Below are positions 1-5,785 of a DNA stretch of 8,068 bases, one piece after another (the stretch's first letter is position 1; each line of letters starts with the position of its first letter). The DNA comes from Dehalococcoidia bacterium UBA2158 (GTDB taxonomy: Bacteria > Chloroflexota > Dehalococcoidia > Lucifugimonadales > UBA3495). Made by a program: the position numbers and the translations under genes. The stretch covers positions 87,275-95,342 of the forward strand of contig DCWQ01000068.1 in assembly GCA_002328185.1 (NCBI GenBank), in the 5' to 3' direction. Under the pieces are notes generated by a model. That model saw nothing but the letters and a program-made list of their open reading frames with translations. It had not been told where the DNA came from and searched no databases.

Positions 1-29
1 TTAGCCCCAATTTATCTTGGAGGCTCGTC

Positions 30-1142
30 TTACTCCACCAATACCCGTACCTGTTGGGCCATGTTGTTGCCCATCCCTTGGGCGTTCCAGAACTGTTCGA
101 CGGGCTGGACGTTTTCGTCGGTGTCGGTGGCCCTCACGGAAAGGGTATGCCATCCGGGGACAGCGTTCCACTCAAACGACCAGGGTCGCCAGGCAAAGGT
201 TGAGGCCTGCTCGCCCAGCGTAGCATCAGACCAACCTAAGCCACCGTCGACGCTGACTTCCACTCGAGATATTCCCAGACGGCCGGCCCAGGCCCTGCCC
301 GTGAGCAGATGTGTTCCCGTGGTGGCCAAACGATTCCTGGTTACCGTATCTGGGATGCCAGGAGGCACCATCAATGCGCGGACACGAATTAACGTGACAG
401 GCTCGCCGGGTTCGCCTTTGACCTGGGTGTAGCGGTAGGAGGTTGTCATTTGAAATCCCTGAAACTCTTCGCCAATAACCTGGATCGAATCGAGCCATTT
501 GACGCTGGCCATCCCATACCAGCCTGGCAAGAGAAGCCTAAGGGGGTAGCCATGCTGGGGTTGCAACGCCTGCCCGTTCATCTCATAGACCAACATCATC
601 TCTTCGCGGTTGGCTTCTTCCAAGTTCAAGCTGCGCTGGTAGACCTGAACCTCATCTCCTTGGATCCCTTGGTCAGCGCCGGAAAAAACGATATTCACAG
701 CTTCGTTTTTGAGACCGGCTTCATCCAGGATTCCCTTGAGCGGAGTGCCGGTCCATTCGGCGTTGCCGATTCCTTCGGTGAACCATGGCTGGCTGATGAC
801 GCGAGGATTCAGCAAAGACCTGCCATTGCCGGCGCATTCCATGGTGACCGCCATGGTACGCGACGGACGCGCTTTGATGTCGTTCAGGTTTAAGCTAAGC
901 GGGTTGGAGACCAGACCGCCTACATTAAGCCTGTATTGGCCGGCATCTACGTCAGGGATATCGAAGTGGGTTAAAAGGTAATGGATCCCGGACGGTGTGA
1001 TGGGATAGCGCATGGCCTCCAGGGGCATGCCCCGGTTGCGCAGAGCGAGTTGGAGTTCTTCTCTGTGAAACTGGTCTACGGAGTCCCGTTCGCTGATGTC
1101 CGGAATGGATGGAAATCTTGGGGCTGGATCTTTCTGAGTCAT
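30..1142 (-). CDS. Sulfite oxidase-family molybdopterin oxidoreductase
   Basis: 370 aa. The protein has the two-domain layout of the sulfite oxidase family: a Mo-cofactor domain (about residues 45-225) and a Mo-co dimerisation domain (about 250-370). Cys103 in MECAGNGR is the expected molybdenum ligand. HGYPLRLLLPGWYG (197-210) followed by VKW is the second family signature. The C-terminal domain shows GRAWAG, VEVSVDGG, W..A.L, then QP and NAQGMGNN. Family members oxidise sulfite to sulfate, or related substrates, with electrons passed to a cytochrome or to oxygen. There is no signal peptide, no twin-arginine motif and no heme b5 domain, so a soluble cytoplasmic enzyme is likely, unlike exported SorA or SoxC. 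The ATG start has GAGG 5 nt upstream (+ strand 1148-1151). No partner cytochrome subunit is visible, so the electron acceptor is unknown. The family is clear; sulfite as the substrate is inferred. Confidence 0.93.
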   Translation of the reverse strand: MTQKDPAPRFPSIPDISERDSVDQFHREELQLALRNRGMPLEAMRYPITPSGIHYLLTHFDIPDVDAGQYRLNVGGLVSNPLSLNLNDIKARPSRTMAVTMECAGNGRSLLNPRVISQPWFTEGIGNAEWTGTPLKGILDEAGLKNEAVNIVFSGADQGIQGDEVQVYQRSLNLEEANREEMMLVYEMNGQALQPQHGYPLRLLLPGWYGMASVKWLDSIQVIGEEFQGFQMTTSYRYTQVKGEPGEPVTLIRVRALMVPPGIPDTVTRNRLATTGTHLLTGRAWAGRLGISRVEVSVDGGLGWSDATLGEQASTFAWRPWSFEWNAVPGWHTLSVRATDTDENVQPVEQFWNAQGMGNNMAQQVRVLVE

Positions 1143-1606
1143 TTTCGCCTCATAAACAGTTTGGTTAAAACGACGGTTTTTCCGGCTATCTGGTCTGCAT
1201 CGGCCCCGTTTGCATCGACAATGATGGATTAGCGGCCCACTCAGACATAGGTATCCACCTTGTTAAATGGTCGCGCTACATCGTTTTTATCTCGTATTTG
1301 ATCTTGTTCTTTTCGTGTTCAAGGATACTCATTCGTACTTTCAGGCGCAAATAAGTTACTCGCTTGAGCCGTAGTAGTGGATGAGATTAGACTCGTCACC
1401 CGAGGCCCCAGACAGACTTAAAGCTTGGGGTTAAGGGTATACTTTGTAGTCGTGCCAACGGAGAACTACCTTCAACGACAAGTTCAGAGAGACCTTGATT
1501 CGATAAGGACACTCATTGCCCTCTCTTAAATCTTTCTTCACTATTAAAGCGTAGTTAGTCAACGGATCCTAAAACCTTTGGTCGACGTTTGGCAATCTGA
1601 CCAAAC
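1143..1606. other. Intergenic region upstream of the sulfite oxidase gene, no gene seen
   Basis: I find no convincing gene here on either strand. The stretch should contain the promoter of the minus-strand sulfite oxidase gene, but I see no clear -35/-10 pair. The only internal repeat I noticed is AAGGAYACTCATT at 1321-1333 and 1505-1517 (12 of 13 identical), of unknown meaning. I looked for a plus-strand integrase remnant, the mirror of the one at 3303-3505, and did not find one. Confidence 0.6.
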
Positions 1607-1642
1607 AAGAAGCCCCGCAGATTTCGGTCTACGGGGCTTCTT
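1607..1642 (-). terminator. Hairpin terminator behind the left tRNA-Ser fragment
   Basis: An 11-bp perfect stem (1607-1617 with 1632-1642, AAGAAGCCCCG/CGGGGCTTCTT) is followed by a one-base mismatch and a further AGA/TCT pairing around a 6-nt loop. Read on the minus strand it follows the tRNA-Ser 3' half and ends in a T-rich run (CTTCTTGTTTGG), as a tRNA terminator would. The plus-strand tail is less T-rich. The apical 12 nt, AGACCGAAATCT on minus (1619-1630), recur in the hairpin at 3213-3246. Confidence 0.75.
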
Positions 1643-1656
1643 CGTGCCTAAAATTG

Positions 1657-1710
1657 TGGTCCAAAGGTCAGAGTCGAACTGACACAGGGTCACTTCTACT
1701 GGTTTTCGAG
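1657..1710 (-). other. 3' half of a tRNA-Ser(CGA)-like gene; candidate att-site remnant (left)
   Basis: Read on minus from 1710: anticodon loop CTCGAAA (anticodon CGA), 3' anticodon strand ACCAG, a 15-nt variable region, T-arm GTCAG-TTCGACT-CTGAC (five perfect pairs, canonical loop), then CTTTGGA and CCA at 1659-1657. The long variable region and anticodon agree with a class II serine tRNA. The 5' half is missing: the base pairs expected before the loop (CTGGT) are replaced by CTATC. The acceptor plus discriminator is one base short of canonical if CCA is encoded, so this is not a working gene. A break at the anticodon loop is where many tyrosine integrases cross over. It is a remnant or attachment site, not an expressed tRNA. 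The same CTCGAAAACCA begins the fragment at 3140. Confidence 0.6.
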
Positions 1711-1712
1711 GA

Positions 1713-1769
1713 TAGTGCAATCGGTCTTATCTAATGCAATCAGGCATGATTACGCTTGTTTAGTGCAAT
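1713..1769 (+). repeat. Three TARTGCAAT direct repeats, possible integrase arm-type sites
   Basis: TAGTGCAAT at 1713-1721, TAATGCAAT at 1732-1740 and TAGTGCAAT at 1761-1769, all in one orientation with start-to-start distances of 19 and 29 nt. They begin 2 nt beyond the tRNA-Ser breakpoint, on the side where element DNA would lie. Tyrosine integrases of the lambda type bind short direct arm-type repeats next to the core site. The repeats are plain in the sequence; the arm-site role is inferred. Confidence 0.5.
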
Positions 1770-2008
1770 TTTATCGATTCCAAATTTATGCCTGAATATT
1801 GCCTACTACGGTTTGATGACCACAAGTTCGTTATCAAGAATTTGCATTCAGCGCCCCGTGGATCCAAAGCCTCTTACCCAGTATGTTGTCCTATGTCACC
1901 AGATACGTTCTTAGAACTTATCGTCCAGCAGATTTGGCTGTTTATGCCTATAGTACTAACGGGCGGTGCCACGTGGTAAGAAGTTTGACCGCAAAATCTT
2001 GGGCTATT

Positions 2009-2878
2009 CTAATAACTGCCAGGGAGGGCTAGTTCTTCCGGTCCTGGGATTTGGTCCAGCCCATAATACTGATGTTCGATCCTGTTCTGAGAAATCTTGA
2101 TTATCCTAAATCCTGATGGATCGTCACCCAATGGATACCCTACCGGCCCCGTGGTAACCATCTGGATGTCTTTATGATTTAGAAAGTGGCACTTGTGCCA
2201 ATGGCCGGAAAACACTGCTGAGACTCGGTGGGTCTCAAATAAGTCAAGCAATACCGAGCGTTTGTTCAGGGGAATGACCGCCCAACTGTCATCTTCACCA
2301 GGGTCATAACTGTACAGGGGATGGTGGAGAAATATGACGATGTGGGCGCTATGGTTATCGTGGGCCTCAACTAGAGATGCACGGAGAAAGTCGACCTGTC
2401 GTTCCCACTCGCCGGGAGCCTGAGAGTCGTCGTAGCCGACGCAACTGTTGAGGACGATGAAGCTGGACCCGCCATACTGGAAGGAGTAATAATCGGCGCC
2501 GAAATTGTCCCGGTATTGTTCCAGAGTATGCGGGGTGGGGGTAATGCCTACATCCCAATTCCCAGGCACCCAGTGGACTGGAATATGTGGGTGTAGCTTG
2601 GCGGTTATGCGGCGTAACTCGGCCAATTGATTCGGGTCGTTCTGGTCCTCCACCATATCTCCGGATATGACGACAAATGCCGGGTTGAGACGGTTGGCTG
2701 CCTCTATGGCCTTTTGGTAAAGTGCGGTCTCTTGGGCGAATCCCGCAGTTTTGGCAGTGGGAATAATGTTCCACCCGTGACTCCGGTGGAGCTCCGCGAT
2801 ACGGTCTTCATCCAAGCTACTTAGGCGAGCGAACATGCCGAACTGGGGATCCGACATTTGGATGAAGGAAAAATCCAT
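2009..2878 (-). CDS. Calcineurin-like metallophosphoesterase, CPPED1-like
   Basis: 289 aa from the preferred ATG at 2878, which has GAGGT 7 nt upstream (+ strand 2886-2890). In-frame starts further out (ATG at 2914, TTG at 2932) add up to 18 residues without homology. Metallophosphoesterase motifs appear in order: SDPQFG (9-14, the D-x-Q form of CPPED1 proteins), SGDMVED (72-78), PGNWDVG (105-111), FLHHPLY (183-189) and FSGHWH (223-228). GNWDVG-TPT followed by DYYSF and FIVLNS matches the CPPED1 layout. These enzymes hold two metals and hydrolyse phosphoesters; vertebrate CPPED1 is a protein phosphatase. The usual GNHD is GNWD here, so Trp108 replaces the normally conserved catalytic His. No signal peptide or membrane segment is seen. 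The gene stands alone between two tRNA-Ser fragments, so it may be island cargo. Substrate unknown. Confidence 0.9.
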   Translation of the reverse strand: MDFSFIQMSDPQFGMFARLSSLDEDRIAELHRSHGWNIIPTAKTAGFAQETALYQKAIEAANRLNPAFVVISGDMVEDQNDPNQLAELRRITAKLHPHIPVHWVPGNWDVGITPTPHTLEQYRDNFGADYYSFQYGGSSFIVLNSCVGYDDSQAPGEWERQVDFLRASLVEAHDNHSAHIVIFLHHPLYSYDPGEDDSWAVIPLNKRSVLLDLFETHRVSAVFSGHWHKCHFLNHKDIQMVTTGPVGYPLGDDPSGFRIIKISQNRIEHQYYGLDQIPGPEELALPGSY

Positions 2879-2924
2879 TGCTGTTACCTCGGCGAGTCTG
2901 CCGTTGGCCGTCATTCGCCTTAAG

Positions 2925-2948
2925 CGGGCCAAGCCGTTAATTGGCCCG
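2925..2948. promoter_or_regulatory. Perfect 8-bp inverted repeat upstream of the metallophosphoesterase gene
   Basis: CGGGCCAA (2925-2932) and TTGGCCCG (2941-2948) are separated by 8 nt and lie about 47 bp upstream of the preferred ATG at 2878. The repeat could be an operator for a dimeric regulator or a leader hairpin. It lacks a T-run, so it is not a terminator. The function is inferred only from symmetry and position, and if translation began at the TTG at 2932 the repeat would touch the start. Confidence 0.35.
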
Positions 2949-3139
2949 GTTTTGGCAGTCGAAGTGTAGTGTCATAATTAATTAGCGTCAATGCTCGACT
3001 TGCGTGGCCTTCGAACACTGTCTCAACAAGATCATCTGCCGCGGGACACTCGCAGGTTATGGAGCGCATCGATACGTTCCAGGTACGATTGTGGAATATA
3101 GAGGGTCAGGTGGAACCTAATTGTATGCACAGCGACACA

Positions 3140-3197
3140 CTCGAAAACCATTACAGGGGTAACACTATCATGGGTTTGAATCCCACTCCCTTCTCCA
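3140..3197 (+). other. 3' half of a tRNA-Ser(CGA)-like gene; candidate att-site remnant (right)
   Basis: Spacing is exactly that of a serine tRNA from position 32 to the CCA end: loop CTCGAAA (3140-3146, anticodon CGA), ACCAT (3147-3151), an 18-nt class II variable region (3152-3169), T-stem ATGGG (3170-3174), T-loop TTTGAAT (3175-3181), CCCAC (3182-3186), seven acceptor bases (3187-3193), one discriminator base and CCA (3195-3197). It is decayed: the T-stem has an A-C mismatch, the nearly invariant C56 is T, and the variable arm pairs poorly. The 5' half is absent; the bases before the loop (GACACA) cannot pair with ACCAT. It breaks at the same point as the fragment at 1657-1710, in opposite orientation, and an integrase remnant follows, as expected at an island end. 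Confidence 0.62.
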
Positions 3198-3212
3198 GGA
3201 TTGGTACAAAAT

Positions 3213-3246
3213 GACCTCCAGACCGAAATCTCGGGGGCGTCTTTTT
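3213..3246 (+). terminator. Hairpin terminator behind the right tRNA-Ser fragment
   Basis: GACCTCC and the GGGGGCGTC arm pair imperfectly around AGA-CCGAAA-TCT (3220-3231), and the stem is followed by CTTTTT (3241-3246). It sits 15 nt after the CCA of the tRNA-Ser fragment on the same strand. Its 12-nt apex is identical to that of the minus-strand hairpin at 1607-1642, which shows the two tRNA-terminator modules are related. Confidence 0.6.
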
Positions 3247-3302
3247 GTCTGTTATTACCCGCTATGGACAATCCTCGGACAAGAGGGTTCCTGAAAGTTG
3301 AG

Positions 3303-3505
3303 TTACCGCTTCAGAATGTTAGCTACCGTCACCGTCCCCGCCAACTCGCCTCGCATATTCAACAAACCGTGGGAATACAGGTCAAGGGTGATGGTGACGC
3401 TGGGTTGGCCCAATCCTTCCGACACAATATTCGGTTAAATGTTCTTCTCTAACGCTAAAATAGCGAAGGTACTGGGCGCATTTGGTGCAACGGTTGAGCC
3501 CATAA
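3303..3505 (-). pseudogene. Broken C-terminal end of a tyrosine recombinase (integrase)
   Basis: Upstream of the TAA at 3303-3305, the minus strand reads NIVSEGLGQPSVTIT then LDLYSHGLLNM. This is the ending of phage-type integrases (typically VSERLGHSSVTITLDTYSHVLPNM), with the nucleophile tyrosine at 3375-3377. Just before it, ILALEKNI is followed by an in-frame stop (3435-3437) where family members usually have His. Further upstream the frame must shift by one base near 3471-3475 to reach HQMRP, the HxxR box (His 3485-3487, Arg 3476-3478). Beyond about 3505 I lose the alignment. The gap up to the next gene at 3812 is too short for a full integrase of about 350-400 aa, so it is truncated as well as frameshifted. 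Its 3' end faces the tRNA-Ser fragment, the usual place for an island integrase. Confidence 0.68.
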
Positions 3506-3811
3506 GCTTAGCGCCGATGACTACGAAAAGAACAATAAATTTACCGGGGACCGTGGCTAACTGATCGGTTCCCTCAGGTCGGCTGTTCAGGTGGGGAATG
3601 GCCAAAAGTCACCGGTGGATCCAGCTTTCTTGAAAGTTACCAGATTATGGCTCATCATTTTGCAAATTCCGAGGTGTTGTAGCAAGATGGAAGTAGACTC
3701 GAGCCTGCCCAACTGAGGCATTGGATCATATTCAAGATTAAGGTTGTAGAAGTACGGTATGATGTTTCGCGGCAAGTCTAGGGATAACTAGTTTAATGGG
3801 GAGGGTTACTT
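3506..3811. other. Intergenic region before the methyltransferase gene, possible further integrase debris
   Basis: I recognise no gene here. The minus strand may contain more of the decayed integrase, but the similarity is too weak to claim. The promoter of the plus-strand methyltransferase gene must lie here; TATGAT at 3758-3763 is a possible -10 box about 50 bp before the GTG start, without a good -35 partner. Confidence 0.45.
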
Positions 3812-4975
3812 GTGGCTGATACACCTTTGTTCCCGGTAACTACCGTTGGCAGTTGGCCAAGGTCGACATCGCTCATCCGGGCATTGAGAGCCAAGCAAAA
3901 CGGCGAAATGTCAGATAGCGAATTCAATCGCTTGGCAGATCAAGAAGTGATTTCATGTATCCGATCACAGGAAGAAGCTGGCGTAGATATTGTGACGGAC
4001 GGTGAACAACGGCGAGACAATTTCTATTCATATGTAGTAGACAAGCTCGCGGGTATGCAATTAATGAAGGTCTCGGACCTATTAGACTATGCGAACGACC
4101 GGGCAAGGATGGAAGAAGTCTTACGAGCCTTGGACGTGCCTGCTTTCGCCATAAAAAGTCCGATTGTGGTCGGTAAACTCGGAAAAAAAGAAGGTCTGTC
4201 ACTCGCCGAATTGGCATTCATGAAAGAACAGACAGACAGGCAGATTAAGATACCGATTCCAGGTCCGTACATGCTCACACGTTCTAGTTGGTTCGAAGGT
4301 TTATCCGATAAGGTCTACGAATCAGCGGAAGAATTGAGTAAAGATGTGGTGGCCATTCTCCGAGAAGAAGTGCTTGCTCTTCGAGACATGGGCTGTGACT
4401 TCATTCAATTTGACGAGCCGATTCTGAGTCAGACTGTATTTGGAGAAGAATCAACCGAGACGTTTATGTGCGCCGCTCTACCACAAAGAAGGGATCCGAC
4501 GGAAGAACTAGAGTTTGCGGTGAGATTAATGAACGAAACCATGGAGGGTATATCTGGAATCAGGACTGGAGTTCATGTCTGCAGAGGGAACTGGAGCCGA
4601 AAAGAGGATGTATTGTTGGTGGGTAACTATGGCCCTATGTTACCCCATCTGATGCAGATGAACATCGATCAACTGGTATTAGAGTGCGCTACTCCCCGTG
4701 CTGGTGAGATGGAAGTTTTCAAGGAATATACTAACGAAAAAGAGATCGGCTTAGGCGTCGTCAATCCCAGGACGGATGAAATTGAGCCTGTGGAAGACAT
4801 CGTTGCGAGAGTACGAGATATCCTCCAATATTTCAGTCCCGACAAAGTGTATTTGAACCCCGATTGTGGGTTTGGTACTTTCGCCGAGCGTAATGTTAAT
4901 ACTCCTGAAATCGCAGAAAAGAAGCTTCAAGCCATGTCTGAAGCGGCAGTTATACTACGAGCCGAATTCGGATAA
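3812..4975 (+). CDS. Core MetE-type (cobalamin-independent methionine synthase family) methyltransferase
   Basis: 387 aa, equal to the C-terminal catalytic half of MetE (full MetE is about 750 aa). The fold begins TTVGSWPRS (10-18). The complete zinc/thiol site is present: His255 and Cys257 in VHVCRGN, Glu291 in LECATPRAG, and Cys352 in NPDCGFGTF. IQFDEP (198-203) is the conserved homocysteine-side acidic motif, and VTDGEQ (61-66) is also typical. MetE enzymes transfer a methyl group to a zinc-bound thiol, classically homocysteine. Stand-alone short forms lack the N-terminal folate-binding barrel and may take methyl from another donor, or act on another thiol. The GTG start has GGGGAGGG 6 nt upstream (3798-3805). 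The protein is cytoplasmic, with no signal peptide. The OsmC gene follows 54 bp downstream and is probably co-transcribed. The family is certain; methyl donor and acceptor are open. Confidence 0.92.
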   Translation: MADTPLFPVTTVGSWPRSTSLIRALRAKQNGEMSDSEFNRLADQEVISCIRSQEEAGVDIVTDGEQRRDNFYSYVVDKLAGMQLMKVSDLLDYANDRARMEEVLRALDVPAFAIKSPIVVGKLGKKEGLSLAELAFMKEQTDRQIKIPIPGPYMLTRSSWFEGLSDKVYESAEELSKDVVAILREEVLALRDMGCDFIQFDEPILSQTVFGEESTETFMCAALPQRRDPTEELEFAVRLMNETMEGISGIRTGVHVCRGNWSRKEDVLLVGNYGPMLPHLMQMNIDQLVLECATPRAGEMEVFKEYTNEKEIGLGVVNPRTDEIEPVEDIVARVRDILQYFSPDKVYLNPDCGFGTFAERNVNTPEIAEKKLQAMSEAAVILRAEFG

Positions 4976-5017
4976 TACTTGACCTGTTCACTCACGGCCG
5001 ATGGCAAAACAATTCAC

Positions 5018-5024
5018 AAGGAGG
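5018..5024 (+). promoter_or_regulatory. Strong ribosome binding site that sets the OsmC start
   Basis: AAGGAGG lies 5 nt before the ATG at 5030. It overrides the in-frame TTG at 4979, which would add 17 residues lacking any OsmC similarity. Confidence 0.85.
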
Positions 5025-5029
5025 ATATT

Positions 5030-5563
5030 ATGGCTCAGGAAGAAAACCTCAATGGCTTACCCAAAGAGAAGCTTACTGCAGTTCTCGAATCGTTCAGAGA
5101 TCCAGAGGTGTTCAACGCCGTTACAGGACCGTGGAAATCCAGAGTAGTGTGGCAGGGCGGAATGAGAGCTAAAGCCTACATGCGAAATCACGTTGCCGAA
5201 ATGGATGAACCCGGTGACCTGACAGCAACCGATGTAGCCGCGAGCGCTCACGAACAACTGTTATCGGCTATGGGTAGTTGTATCACCGTAGGCTATATCG
5301 TTAACGCTACCAAACGTGGCGTCAGGGTCCACGACTTAGAAATAGCGGTAGACGGTTATTTCGATAACATCCGGAAGTGGGCGGGTGTAGAAGAAGAAGG
5401 AAATCCAGGATACGGCAGAATCAGCGCAAAGGCCTTCGTTCGGGCTGATGCTGATGAAGAAACACTACGAGACATCTTTCGACTTGCTGTAGAGGGCTCC
5501 CCGGTTACCCAGACAGTTCAGCATGCCAACGAAGTGGCAACAGAGCTAGAGATTATCGGTTAG
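5030..5563 (+). CDS. OsmC/Ohr-family protein
   Basis: 177 aa from the ATG set by the AAGGAGG site. The OsmC fold is recognised by HEQLLSAMGSCITVGYI (74-90), with Cys84 as the peroxidatic-type cysteine on the central helix, followed by RGVRVHDLEIAVDGYFD (97-112) and a C-terminal helix-strand with GSPVTQTV (156-163). Classical OsmC and Ohr proteins reduce organic hydroperoxides with two cysteines. Here the second position, usually Cys-Pro, is Ser157-Pro, so a disulfide between the two sites cannot form. One-cysteine members are a known subgroup whose chemistry is unclear. The protein is about 30 residues longer at the N terminus than typical 140-aa OsmC. It is cytoplasmic and lies 54 bp after the MetE-type gene, probably in the same transcript. 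The family is clear, but peroxidase activity is doubtful. Confidence 0.9.
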   Translation: MAQEENLNGLPKEKLTAVLESFRDPEVFNAVTGPWKSRVVWQGGMRAKAYMRNHVAEMDEPGDLTATDVAASAHEQLLSAMGSCITVGYIVNATKRGVRVHDLEIAVDGYFDNIRKWAGVEEEGNPGYGRISAKAFVRADADEETLRDIFRLAVEGSPVTQTVQHANEVATELEIIG

Positions 5564-5785
5564 CGGACTCTGGGCTACTTGTCATTAAGGATTAAATGTT
5601 CGTTACGGCGCTTTGAGAAACATATGCTGTGATCATTCGCAAATAGCTCTATCGTTTTCAAGTCGATTCTGACGATTAAAGGCACGGATAGGAACAGATT
5701 CTTTACCCGATTTACTGATCGGCGCGAAGGCGCAGACACTCCAGTGGATATTTAAGCGACTGACACAAACGGGATAGAGGTATAG

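Larger units (their letters stand above)
1607..3505. mobile_element. Decayed tRNA-Ser integration region with outward-facing ends
   Basis: This region is bounded by two outward-facing modules of [tRNA-Ser(CGA) 3' half + hairpin with AGACCGAAATCT]. The left one is on minus (1710 down to 1607), the right one on plus (3140 up to 3246). An integrase remnant lies beyond the right module. Between the two breakpoints are 1.43 kb containing one intact gene, a metallophosphoesterase, and candidate arm-type repeats. A simple island would have direct, not inverted, att repeats, so the present arrangement implies a later inversion, or two separate events. The exact borders of any element cannot be fixed from this window. 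Confidence 0.45.

Noticed and set aside
450..893. A 147-codon plus-strand open frame
   Set aside because: It lies entirely antisense to the sulfite oxidase gene, which has all its family motifs.
1657..1710. A functional tRNA gene on the minus strand
   Set aside because: There is no D-arm, 5' anticodon strand or 5' acceptor strand upstream of 1710, and the acceptor count is one base short.
1788..1979. A 63-codon plus-strand open frame between the tRNA-Ser fragment and the metallophosphoesterase gene
   Set aside because: No Shine-Dalgarno, no recognisable motif, mixed composition; most likely chance.
3201..3452. An 83-codon plus-strand open frame over the integrase remnant
   Set aside because: It runs antisense to the integrase-like reading, which has clear family motifs; it is a shadow.
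3758..3763. TATGAT as the promoter of the methyltransferase gene
   Set aside because: No acceptable -35 hexamer lies at 16-18 bp; mentioned only as a possibility, not annotated.
3587..3775. A 62-codon minus-strand open frame upstream of the integrase remnant
   Set aside because: No integrase motif can be aligned with confidence and no ribosome site is seen; at best it is part of the decayed recombinase.
5640..5670. A third tRNA-Ser-like piece (GTTTTCAAG, as in an anticodon TGA loop)
   Set aside because: The flanking bases do not pair as a tRNA stem and no T-arm or CCA follows on the minus strand.
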